Source: a virus. Taken from it: a stretch of DNA of 30,832 bases. Positions 9,033-16,414 of this stretch are shown piece by piece; the first letter of the stretch is position 1, and each line of letters starts with the position of its first letter. The position numbers and the translations under genes were made by a program. Under the pieces are notes generated by a model, which was not told the origin of the DNA, did no database searches, and saw nothing but the letters and a program-made list of their open reading frames with translations. The DNA lies in the IMG/VR virus record IMGVR_UViG_3300032278_000076, positions 1-30,832 of that record; one strand, written 5' to 3'.

Positions 9033-9228
9033 GGGCCCTACTCGCCGCGAGGGCTAGCCGTTCCGCAAACCCAGGGATCTGACTCAGCCGCTCCTCCATC
9101 TTTGCACGGTCTGCTCTGGCCTGTGCCAGGGCTGCCTCGCACGCATGAATTCGATCCCACAGCAGACGGAGTGTTGTGCCCGCCTGTGGATCCTTGACCT
9201 GACTCAGGTGTGGAAAGGCTCCCGCCAT
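9025..9228 (-). CDS. Small tail-associated protein sharing the N-terminal module of the glycosidase-like protein
   Basis: A 67-residue protein from ATG 9228, which overlaps the upstream stop (TGATG) and has GGGAGGAAAG shortly before it. A longer reading from 9282 would enter the previous gene without need. Residues 5-27 contain AFPHLSQVKDP and, ten residues on, LRLLWDR, matching residues 7-28 of the next protein in spacing and identity. The rest is an Ala/Arg/Glu helix ending in ASRARG. The motif 'FPxLxxVxDPxxxxxxRxLxDxV' recurs near the ends of phage tail proteins, so a linker or adaptor role in the tail is inferred. The gene overlaps the glycosidase-like gene by eight bases, which fits a local duplication or a gene split. 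Confidence 0.72.
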   Translation of the reverse strand: MAGAFPHLSQVKDPQAGTTLRLLWDRIHACEAALAQARADRAKMEERLSQIPGFAERLALAASRARG

Positions 9229-9716
9229 CAGTCTTTCCTCCCTGTCAGCATTTGATGAAGCAGTCGTCGTCGTCGCCGCCACATATCATTGAGATAGCGC
9301 CGCGACCCTCGACGGAAAGGCGCACTCGCGCTCCATGCCCCCCGACCCAGTCCTCGCACCGCCCGAGCTATGGGACGACCTGCAACACCCAGTATTGGAC
9401 CAAGGGACGCCTTGATGGCAACATCACGCAGGTTACGGGGGACGGTCCAGTCAGCAGCTGTCTGTGCCCCACGCAGGACTCCATACATCACCCCCGGAGG
9501 CTGGCCTGGTGGACCAAAGTGTGTTGGGTTGAAATCGTGTTCAACAGATGTCTGTATCCCAAGGGGATCACCTGACAACCAGGACTCTGACTTGGGGCGT
9601 CGACTGGGTGGGGAGCTAAGGCGTTCTTTTGAACGGCGGGCTCCTGAGGCTCGTCGCCGAGCCGCATGGGCATCACGAGAGAGTTCCCCATAGGGCACAA
9701 TTTCTTGGTTCGCCAT
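9228..9716 (-). CDS. Arg-rich hypothetical virion protein
   Basis: A 162-residue protein whose ATG overlaps the nozzle gene stop (TAATG). AGGAAGG lies about 12 bases upstream. The N-terminal 50 residues are rich in Arg, Ser and Pro, a Gly/Pro-rich middle follows (FGPPGQPPGVMYG), and the C-terminus has Ala-rich segments and a YLNDMWRRRRRLL stretch. No enzyme motif or membrane segment is evident. Position between the nozzle and the glycosidase-like protein suggests a minor tail or core component. It is one of several unusually basic proteins in this region. No family is recognised. Confidence 0.7.
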   Translation of the reverse strand: MANQEIVPYGELSRDAHAARRRASGARRSKERLSSPPSRRPKSESWLSGDPLGIQTSVEHDFNPTHFGPPGQPPGVMYGVLRGAQTAADWTVPRNLRDVAIKASLGPILGVAGRPIARAVRGLGRGAWSASAPFRRGSRRYLNDMWRRRRRLLHQMLTGRKD

Positions 9717-12700
9717 TACTGCGACAGCCTTCCTTGCGTCGAAGATTTGTAGGGAAGTGATGCCCCCGTCGTCGCATCATGTAAGCTTCGGGTCAGATCC
9801 AGGTTGTCATCCCCGAAGGGTTGCACCCCACGAATCTCGCCCCCCCAGTCCATTATCTTCAGCATTGATTCTGGTCGGTAGAGCCAGAAGTCTGCCGTGC
9901 TCAGGAAGAGGAACTTGAACTGCACTCCCTTGGCCGCCTCAAAGGTGAGGTGGTACTGTCGTTTCACCCCGTCCGTATCCGGGAGGTAATAGGTCTTCTC
10001 CCGTGACGTGCCATCCTCACTCATAATCGTGACCGACATCGTCATGGTCTCTGTGCTACGGTAGGTGATCCAACCTTCGACCAAGGCCTTCCAGCCAGGG
10101 GTACCCAGGGTCAGTTCTTGTGTCTCCCACCGGTCGAGTCCGAGGGGCTCCTCATCAAAGATTAGTGAGGCACTATAGAGCCGACCAGGGTTGTTATCCG
10201 TGGCCCGAATCCGCACGACTCGTCCACGCACCTGAGCGAATGCTTTATGCACGACGCGCCGGTCTGGTGTGTTGACCGTCAGCGTAGCAGCCGTCACCCC
10301 ATCTATCTCCACGATCACTGTCTTGGCAAACCCGAATGTGTCACACTCCAGCTTGACGCCCTTCACATATTTATCGGTGTGCGTCCCTCCGATAGTCCAG
10401 TTCTGATTCCAATTCGTTGTGGCGGTTGGCTCTTGCTCCACCAACCATTTGTGTGAGTACAGAAGGCATGGATTGGCGTCTACGGCAACGAAGCGGTAGA
10501 CATGCCCCCGTCCCGGCCCAAAGGAGAGGTGCACCACGTTTCGCCCACTTGCGTACACACTGAACTTCTCATCACCTGTGGCAGGGTTGGTCAGCCTCGT
10601 TTCATCCACGAAGATGTTGAAGATCTTTGCCACGCCGAGGGTATTGATGACCAGATCCAGTCCGGTATAGTAACTGTCGGCCTGTATCTCAAAATGACTG
10701 TCAACCTGGGCTATCCGTGGAGGTTCCTGTTGTGCAATCCAACTGCACTCATACAGGGTCCAGGGTACGTCATCTGTTGACCGAAGCCGGATGCGGTCTA
10801 CCTGGACAGCAGGCCATGAGAAGAACCGCCGCTGACGAGTGTTTGTCCCATCAGTATCTATCGTGACCGTTTGTGCTATTTGTGTGTCGTCATCGTGCCC
10901 GATCCCACCTATATACTCAACGATAATGTCCTTGGAGGCTCCCCCTGTGTCACACTCAATCATGACACCGGTCACATACTTCTCTTCCGCAGCCCCCAGA
11001 TCATCCCAGCGGGTGGCGCGATTCTTGGTCTCCTCAGGTTCAGGGCTGACGCTCACACCTAGCTGCTGAACACGAGGCTGACTCCCGGCTGAGGTCCAGC
11101 TGAGGTCCAGTGCGATGTTCTGCCCTCGTCCAGGAACATTGTCGAAGGGATCTATCGTATATTGTGTGCGGTCACTTCCCGTGTTGATCTGGTTAACAGG
11201 CTTCTCGATTGTCCAATTGTCGAGGAATGCTTGTACTGTGATCTCCGCGCCATCTCGGTTCATGTCAACGAAGACATCACCAAAGAGCTTCTTCTCTCGG
11301 CCCCGTCCCACATCCCAGGCTCCCGTTCGGAGCTGCGCTGAGATGGGCCAGTTATCATCTCCCCTGATGGGGTTGCCTCCTACGTCAAGCTTCTCATGTG
11401 TGTAGACAAACCCACTGCCCTTCGATCCCAGGAGCATGGTGCTCTTGTCGCGATGCTGCGTGGTATCCGCATACATCGTCGCAAGATACCCAGAGGATTG
11501 TGCAGCCGAGAACTGATACCACTTCCATCGATTGCTCAGGGAATCCCAGATCAGGTGGTTGGTCTCCCCACCCTTGTCCCGATATTGGAACCAGAGTTCC
11601 GTTCCCCATACTTCCAGGCGGATATCTTGGGGGTCATTCCAATCAATCCGCCGATACACTGTGTTTACAGAGTCGCGCTCGCTGAAGATGCCCCCATCAT
11701 CCTCGTCACCAATAGGAGCACTGAGCAACTGGGCCTCTCCGCCAGTGGTTCGCCAGACCCCATCCCGGTTGACAAAGAAGATTCCTGAGGAGCCCACCGC
11801 CACCCCCATATGCGTGAAGAGCCCCTTCATGCAGGCTGAGGGCGTGGCCGTAACTGTGCCATCCCCTGAGAGGTTGGGGTAGACCCAGTACATGCGCTCC
11901 CGAGAGAAGACGAAGACCTGCCCCCCGAAGAACCCTCCATTTATCAGTTCTTCTGAGGGGGAACAGATTTCCAGCGAATTGTAGGGACTCCAGTGGTCAG
12001 GTGCCCCTGGATTGCTCCAGTAGAGATGCCCCGGTCGATACCGGTCTCCACAGCCGAAGAGGGTATCCTGCACTGGTCCCCACAGGGCCTTCAAAGGGAC
12101 CGCGAACTTGATATCCCCTTTATGATCGACTGTCGTGATGGGTTGCGCGTTTGTCGCAGGGATCGTATCTGCGAGGGTAATCTGTGCATCCGTCTTAAAG
12201 TCCTCAAGGGACTCCCCATCCGCCCCGTTCTTCCCGATGAAATACCAGTGGTTCCCCAGGCTCCCACCCCGCCGGTAGAACTTCTGCCGGATCGCGGCGT
12301 TTGCACTCCCACCTCCAAGACCATTATCCCCGTGTTGGCTGGGGTTGATCACCACGCTTCGACGGTTAGGGAAGACGCCATAGGGATCAGCTTCGGCCAG
12401 CACACCAGATCCGTTGGACTCTGCGCCCGTATCTTTATCGAAGTGTGTATACCGATAGTCGTATCCGGCAGATCCCGGTGCAGTGGTGTCGGGTCCTGCC
12501 CCACCTGTGAGATACAACTGCTGAAAGTAGACTTTTGGGCGGTCGGGCAACTGTATGCCCGCTTTCACGCCCAAGTAGAGGGCCACCCCAGTGATGTGAC
12601 TCCATGATGGCTCGTAATCCTCCGTGCCAGAGCCCAGCCGCCGGAAGTCGCCGCGACGGAGTGGATTCTCAGGTGTGCCAAACTCCACCCATTCATGCTG

Positions 12701-14173
12701 TCCCGCTCCACCCTCTACTGGAAGTGCCTTCTTATTCGTCTTTGCCTTGTGGTCCCTCGCTGACCGTGTGGGGATATATGGGATGGTATCCCCCGTCTCC
12801 TCATCAATGTGGAATCCAGTGTCATTCTGAGTTACTGGCTGTGGGTCTTGGTCTCGGTCTCTCTCCGCAAGATCGTCCTCATCCTCCTGGCTGTCTGCAG
12901 TATCCTCCGCTGTATCTTTGGCGGTCTTGTCGCCTGTATAGAAGTCTGTAAGATCACCAGGGCTGATTGCCTTGACGTAGGCATCTCTTGATCCCCTCTT
13001 GCCCGACTGCGCGTTACCTGGGAGCAATGTCCCATTCTTGACGGATCTTCCAACTTCATCACCCACTGGGTCGTTATCCCAATCTAGTGGATGGTCTATG
13101 AGGAGATAGACTCTGATCTCTGTAATATGAGAAGGATCCTCCATCTTCATCCAGAAGTGGACCTGATCATCGTCCGTTGCATCCCTCACATGTGGGTCAG
13201 TGGTCCCTGTTCCACCTGTCTGTGTCACCTTTGTAAAGTCAACATGAGGAGTTATCCGACGAATAGCCCAGACGTAGTACGCCTTTCCTGTCTGATTGTC
13301 TCCCTGGAGCGATGCTCTAAGACTGACATGCTGTCCTTTGTTCGTTGAATCATTAAGGTGAGTCTTGACTATCCCGTCTGCGACTCCCTCGCTGCTCTTC
13401 CCATACCACTGTTCGTGGCCCGTAGGGTCTCCGCGAGGGGGCCCATCAAGAGGCTGATCATGATCAGGGTGGCCGGGCTCATCGAGATGAGCTGTCTTTT
13501 CTATCTCTGCATTGATAGGGGGGACAAATAGAAGATCTGCCCGACCTTCCCGCCCGAAGCGCACCGTGTTATCTGAGGGCACATCCTCATAGATGCTCTC
13601 GTGCCCCAAGATGAGTCGCTCCCCCGCAGCATCCCTGGGGAAGGGGAGCCCAATCTCTCGCACATCCCCACTCGTAGATGCCTTCACCATCTTGGTCGAT
13701 TCATTCGCATTAGAATCGGCAATGAATGCCCAGGCCTGCCCACTCAGGGTTGGACGGTAGGGCACCATGACGAGCGGAGACCCTGAGAAATACCCCGCCT
13801 TGATCTCAGTGGTATCCTCCGTGGAACCTGCGGTCTGTGCGAAGGTTGCCTTATACAGGCTGTTATCTATGCCAAAGAGCCGATTGATATAGCCTGTCGC
13901 GAATGGATCGCGTAGTGACAGAATCGTATGCACTCTGCCAGGGGAAGATCCTGAGGCTTGAGCAATCTTCATGGTCCCTGAACGGGTGGATAATCCCCCC
14001 TCCTGCGTCCAGGTCAGGTTCTTCATGATGGCGAGTTCAGACGTCTCTAGGGCATCAATGGTCTTCCTCAGATTGAGCCCTGTCGCCCCCGGACGGAGTG
14101 TAGGTGTCGAGAAGGGTTGTGTGCTGTCTGAGGCCGATACCGGACGTGCCCCTATAGCTTTCGGGATAGGCAT
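9716..14173 (-). CDS. Tail nozzle protein (T7 gp12 / P22 gp10 type) with extra C-terminal repeats
   Basis: A 1485-residue protein. ATG 14173 is preferred over the TTG at 14191 because GGAGG lies ten bases upstream of the ATG. Near the N-terminus is the nozzle signature of an Asn-containing strand followed by EGGLSTRSGT (about residues 57-66). In the middle are propeller-like strands such as LFGCGDRYRPGHLYWSNPG, VFVFSRERMYWVYP, GIFFVNRDGVWR and HLIWDSLSNRWKWYQF, as in podovirus nozzle proteins that form the distal tail tube. Acidic insertions (430-480) and a C-terminal array of four related beta-domains (about 1056-1440) make it much longer than T7 gp12 (about 800 residues) or P22 gp10 (about 470). 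It lies directly after an adaptor gene, as expected. The role is inferred from these patterns and gene order. Confidence 0.83.
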   Translation of the reverse strand: MPIPKAIGARPVSASDSTQPFSTPTLRPGATGLNLRKTIDALETSELAIMKNLTWTQEGGLSTRSGTMKIAQASGSSPGRVHTILSLRDPFATGYINRLFGIDNSLYKATFAQTAGSTEDTTEIKAGYFSGSPLVMVPYRPTLSGQAWAFIADSNANESTKMVKASTSGDVREIGLPFPRDAAGERLILGHESIYEDVPSDNTVRFGREGRADLLFVPPINAEIEKTAHLDEPGHPDHDQPLDGPPRGDPTGHEQWYGKSSEGVADGIVKTHLNDSTNKGQHVSLRASLQGDNQTGKAYYVWAIRRITPHVDFTKVTQTGGTGTTDPHVRDATDDDQVHFWMKMEDPSHITEIRVYLLIDHPLDWDNDPVGDEVGRSVKNGTLLPGNAQSGKRGSRDAYVKAISPGDLTDFYTGDKTAKDTAEDTADSQEDEDDLAERDRDQDPQPVTQNDTGFHIDEETGDTIPYIPTRSARDHKAKTNKKALPVEGGAGQHEWVEFGTPENPLRRGDFRRLGSGTEDYEPSWSHITGVALYLGVKAGIQLPDRPKVYFQQLYLTGGAGPDTTAPGSAGYDYRYTHFDKDTGAESNGSGVLAEADPYGVFPNRRSVVINPSQHGDNGLGGGSANAAIRQKFYRRGGSLGNHWYFIGKNGADGESLEDFKTDAQITLADTIPATNAQPITTVDHKGDIKFAVPLKALWGPVQDTLFGCGDRYRPGHLYWSNPGAPDHWSPYNSLEICSPSEELINGGFFGGQVFVFSRERMYWVYPNLSGDGTVTATPSACMKGLFTHMGVAVGSSGIFFVNRDGVWRTTGGEAQLLSAPIGDEDDGGIFSERDSVNTVYRRIDWNDPQDIRLEVWGTELWFQYRDKGGETNHLIWDSLSNRWKWYQFSAAQSSGYLATMYADTTQHRDKSTMLLGSKGSGFVYTHEKLDVGGNPIRGDDNWPISAQLRTGAWDVGRGREKKLFGDVFVDMNRDGAEITVQAFLDNWTIEKPVNQINTGSDRTQYTIDPFDNVPGRGQNIALDLSWTSAGSQPRVQQLGVSVSPEPEETKNRATRWDDLGAAEEKYVTGVMIECDTGGASKDIIVEYIGGIGHDDDTQIAQTVTIDTDGTNTRQRRFFSWPAVQVDRIRLRSTDDVPWTLYECSWIAQQEPPRIAQVDSHFEIQADSYYTGLDLVINTLGVAKIFNIFVDETRLTNPATGDEKFSVYASGRNVVHLSFGPGRGHVYRFVAVDANPCLLYSHKWLVEQEPTATTNWNQNWTIGGTHTDKYVKGVKLECDTFGFAKTVIVEIDGVTAATLTVNTPDRRVVHKAFAQVRGRVVRIRATDNNPGRLYSASLIFDEEPLGLDRWETQELTLGTPGWKALVEGWITYRSTETMTMSVTIMSEDGTSREKTYYLPDTDGVKRQYHLTFEAAKGVQFKFLFLSTADFWLYRPESMLKIMDWGGEIRGVQPFGDDNLDLTRSLHDATTGASLPYKSSTQGRLSQ
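9845..11008 (-). repeat. Four degenerate ~95-residue beta-domain repeats in the nozzle protein
   Basis: Protein-level repeats at residues about 1056-1151, 1152-1248, 1249-1343 and 1344-1440. Each has the order: a strand ending in a small-residue turn (GVMIECDTGG, GLDLVINTLG, GVKLECDTFG), a short 'I.V..DG' strand, a 'dgt..r' turn, an Arg- or Val-rich strand (RIRLRSTD, VYRFVAVD, VVRIRATD), then 'LY' followed by a strand. Copies 1-3 end in QQEP, EQEP and DEEP; copy 4 ends FWLYRPES. The DNA copies have diverged. Confidence 0.7.
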
Positions 14174-14174
14174 A

Positions 14175-14819
14175 TCAGATGAAGCCTCCAATCATTGACC
14201 GAGCGGCTCGGATACCCTCTTGAAAGCGAGCCTCACAGTAGGCCGCTCGCTGTGGGTCATGGATCCGCCCAACCTTTCCGAGCATATCCGCCATAATCCC
14301 ATACTTGACAGCGGGGATGAATTCCTCAGGTACCAGGAATACCGATCCCCCACCTGAGCCGTCCATGGTGGGAGCAATCGGCACATAGGTGATCTGGAAA
14401 TGCCCTGTGTTCGTAGGGATTGGCGCGACATGAATCGTGAGTGTCGGGGTGTCAGCGTCCGTGTATACCTGTGGTTTGGTTGCGGTGCCTGTAGGCCACG
14501 TAGATAGGGCCAAGTCCAGTTCCCGGTGATCAACACGGGGGAGTTCTGTCCAGGTACCGTCATTATCCACCCAGACAAGGCGGGTGGTTACCGCCCAATC
14601 TGAGGGCAGCGTCTGGGAGATTGTCCCGCTCTTGGTAATGAGCGCCCGCCCGAACAGCACCGGGGCCTCTTTCAGGAACTGCTGCTGCCGTTGGTTGGCA
14701 TACCCCACCACTTCTGCCACGGTCCAGAGCCCAGTTGTCCATTCAGCCCCCAAGTTAGGGGGCTCCAGCAGGTGGTACTGGATCTCTTCCAGGATCGCGT
14801 TGTCAGCAATAAGGGCCAT
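14175..14819 (-). CDS. Head-to-tail adaptor-like protein (third of three)
   Basis: A 214-residue protein with AAAGGA four bases before the ATG. The layout is an N-terminal helix bundle (ILEEIQYHLLEPP, VAEVVGYANQRQQQFL), a 'LPSDW' strand region leading to VWVDNDGTWTELPRVD, a beta-rich middle (LTIHVAPIP, FQITYVPI), and a C-terminal helix pair with EEFIPAVKYGIMADMLGKVGRIHDPQRAAYCEARF. This resembles the P22 gp4 / T7 gp11 adaptor class, which joins the portal ring to the nozzle. It sits directly upstream of the nozzle gene, the same neighbourhood as T7 gp11. Two other proteins in the window share the same layout. Assignment is by pattern and position. Confidence 0.68.
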   Translation of the reverse strand: MALIADNAILEEIQYHLLEPPNLGAEWTTGLWTVAEVVGYANQRQQQFLKEAPVLFGRALITKSGTISQTLPSDWAVTTRLVWVDNDGTWTELPRVDHRELDLALSTWPTGTATKPQVYTDADTPTLTIHVAPIPTNTGHFQITYVPIAPTMDGSGGGSVFLVPEEFIPAVKYGIMADMLGKVGRIHDPQRAAYCEARFQEGIRAARSMIGGFI

Positions 14820-14827
14820 CAGGTCCT

Positions 14828-14893
14828 TTAATACGTAGGTCTACTTACTGTAGGTTTACTTGCTGGTCTCCGACGTGGTTTTCGTCTTGGCAT
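14828..14893 (-). CDS. 21-residue protamine-like minigene
   Basis: A 22-codon reading frame starts at ATG 14893, sharing a base with the stop of the preceding basic gene (TAATG), with AAAGGAG six bases before the ATG. It ends with TAA eight bases before the ATG of the adaptor gene, whose own ribosome site overlaps that stop. It fills an otherwise unexplained gap. The peptide begins MPRRKPRRRP and has six Arg, two Lys, five Pro and no acidic residue. Its second half repeats Ser-(Lys/Arg)-Pro-Thr. The composition is protamine-like, and together with its two basic neighbours it suggests DNA or RNA binding inside the virion. Function is inference; the chance of translation is high given the start context. 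Confidence 0.62.
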   Translation of the reverse strand: MPRRKPRRRPASKPTVSRPTY

Positions 14894-15162
14894 TACCGTC
14901 TCCTTTCAGTACTACGCGAGCCGCTAGCATTGGCTCGTGCCCGCTTCCATTGTGCTCGCGTGCCTCTACTCCTCCGTTGTTCCGGGGTAGGGAAATGCCT
15001 CCCCCGAGTGGCGTCCTGCGTGAGGCGCTCTCTTCGCCTCTCCTCTCCGACTGCCTCCCGCTTCTCTTTTTCCGTTTTAGATCTTTTAGTTATGTAGGCC
15101 CTTTGGGCCCGTATGTTCTTCATGAACCATGGACCGGACTTCTTCTCATCTTCTTGTGCCAT
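14893..15162 (-). CDS. Small highly basic protein
   Basis: An 89-residue protein with AGGAGC five bases before the ATG. About 28 residues are Lys or Arg (20 Arg, 8 Lys) against about 12 acidic. It contains runs such as EERRRERL, QRRSRGTRAQWKRAR and a C-terminal TERRR, with one short aromatic patch (GPWFM) near residue 12. No fold is recognised; charged helices are likely. It is the middle member of three consecutive basic genes, 26 bases after the 175-residue one and overlapping the 21-residue one by a base. Nucleic-acid contact in the capsid is the simplest guess. The antisense frame over the same bases is a shadow. Confidence 0.72.
   Translation of the reverse strand: MAQEDEKKSGPWFMKNIRAQRAYITKRSKTEKEKREAVGEERRRERLTQDATRGRHFPTPEQRRSRGTRAQWKRARANASGSRSTERRR
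14900..14906 (-). promoter_or_regulatory. Ribosome binding site of the 21-residue minigene
   Basis: Minus-strand AAAGGAG ends six bases before ATG 14893. It lies inside the last codons of the upstream basic gene, so the minigene is probably translationally coupled to it. This site is the main evidence that so short a frame is real. Confidence 0.7.
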
Positions 15163-15188
15163 GGGTAGCTCCTGGTTATCGACCCCTG

Positions 15189-15716
15189 CTACTTCTTCTT
15201 GTCAGCGGTCTTCCTCCTGGGAGATCTTTCCACCTTCCCTTTCGGTGAGCTAGCCCCAGGAACCACAGGTGTCCGTCCAGTCCGTGCCTCAGCTGCTTCA
15301 GCCGCTCTTTGCTGGATAGCTCTTTCCGCCCTGGCTTCCTTTAGATAAGCCTCCCCGCGAGCAGCTCTGCTCGCCGCATCCTTACGTTTGACTATTCTTG
15401 CGGCAGTCCTACTGCTCCGAATCTCCTTTGCCTTATCCCGTCGCATGGTCTCTTCGCCAGACTTCTGTACGGTTTTGTCACGAGGGCTCCTTGGCCCTTT
15501 TTCCTTGGTCAACCCCCAACCTTTCTGGGTTGGCCTCGCTGCCTGGCCTGGAACGCGCTTACGCATCATGGGTTCGCTTCTCACTGACGTCTGGGATGGC
15601 GTCAGTCTGTCGACGCTCGCATCTTTCATTGTCTTTCTTCTAACGGACCTTGCTATTGCTCTTCTGCTTGTAGGTAAGCGTTTTCCTACCCATCTTACTG
15701 CTGCTCTAAGTGACAT
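15189..15716 (-). CDS. Highly basic Lys/Arg-rich protein
   Basis: A 175-residue protein whose ATG overlaps the stop of the upstream adaptor-like gene (TAATG). I count about 51 Lys/Arg (31 Arg, 20 Lys) against about 17 Asp/Glu. The basic residues are spread along the whole length, with a Lys-rich tail (RRKTADKKK). The middle (residues 90-140) is Ala/Arg/Glu-rich and probably helical; the ends are Ser/Pro/Thr-rich and probably disordered. There are no Cys residues and no enzyme motif. It resembles histone- or protamine-like DNA-condensing proteins in composition only. As the first of three basic genes set between two adaptor-like genes, it is likely a minor virion protein touching packaged DNA. 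Confidence 0.72.
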   Translation of the reverse strand: MSLRAAVRWVGKRLPTSRRAIARSVRRKTMKDASVDRLTPSQTSVRSEPMMRKRVPGQAARPTQKGWGLTKEKGPRSPRDKTVQKSGEETMRRDKAKEIRSSRTAARIVKRKDAASRAARGEAYLKEARAERAIQQRAAEAAEARTGRTPVVPGASSPKGKVERSPRRKTADKKK

Positions 15717-16414
15717 TATTGTCCTCGTCCTTGCTGGGGGACGACCTTGGGCGGGATCTCTGGTTTCTCATCCCTGGCCATCGCCCACCGAAAGAAGCTG
15801 CTCTCCTGGAACAGCGCGTTCTCATCAGCTGCTGCGACAAGCATCGCTTGTATGGCAGGAGCACTCTGCTGCATCTCAGATCCCCCACGTTTTATGGTGA
15901 GGTAATGCTTGGCATAGTCCAGCAGTACACCATGCCGAGACTCGTTCAGGTCCACCGTATCCGAACCACTAACGAGGACTGGTGTTGCGGAGACCCCATC
16001 TACCGTAAGGGTAAAGGTGGCGTTCACGACACGAGGCCAGTAGGCCATCAGGGTCAGGCTCACGGGAGCCCAGACCTGTGGGGATGAGGGGATACCTGCT
16101 TGCCCGATTGCTTGCCCCTCCCATCCAGGCTGCCCATGGTCAAGGTCGTGCAGCGAACTCTTGGCCATCGGGGTACCGTTGACCTCTATCCGCATTGGGA
16201 AGACCAGGGTCTGGGGAAGGGCGAAGTAGTTATCCGAGGTTGGTTGGAGAACGTGCGTCAGCCGCCTCCGCCATGTGCCCGTGTAGAGGTTCCATAGACG
16301 AAGGGCCTCATTCAAGGCGAGAGTTGTCTCAACGGCTGTATGAAACGCTTGTGCTCCCAGGCGATCATTAAGCCGGGCTTGCAACGTGGTCAGGGTGACC
16401 GCAGTGTAGGCCAT
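15716..16414 (-). CDS. Adaptor-like virion protein (second of three)
   Basis: A 232-residue protein whose ATG overlaps the fibre gene stop (TAATG). An N-terminal helix region (LQARLNDRLG, TLALNEALRLWNLYTGTWRR) leads to a beta region with YFALPQTLVFPMRIEVNG, a SLHDLDHGQPGWEGQ segment, and a beta insert (ATFTLTVDGVSATPVLV). It ends in helices with VLLDYAKHYLTIKRGG and a Glu/Lys/Pro tail. The order helix, 'LP' strand, 'DLD..qPgW' and C-terminal helices resembles phage adaptor or connector proteins and parallels the 214-residue protein downstream. The exact position in the tail is not known; a fibre-attachment adaptor is possible given the adjacent fibre gene. Confidence 0.62.
   Translation of the reverse strand: MAYTAVTLTTLQARLNDRLGAQAFHTAVETTLALNEALRLWNLYTGTWRRRLTHVLQPTSDNYFALPQTLVFPMRIEVNGTPMAKSSLHDLDHGQPGWEGQAIGQAGIPSSPQVWAPVSLTLMAYWPRVVNATFTLTVDGVSATPVLVSGSDTVDLNESRHGVLLDYAKHYLTIKRGGSEMQQSAPAIQAMLVAAADENALFQESSFFRWAMARDEKPEIPPKVVPQQGRGQ

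Noticed and set aside
9228-9282. 18-residue N-terminal extension of the 67-residue protein
   Set aside because: It would overlap the preceding gene by 55 bases. The ATG at 9228 overlaps the stop as at other junctions here and has a ribosome site.
11993-12607. Plus-strand frame of 204 residues opposite the nozzle gene
   Set aside because: Antisense to a recognisable nozzle protein, and every other credible gene is on the minus strand.
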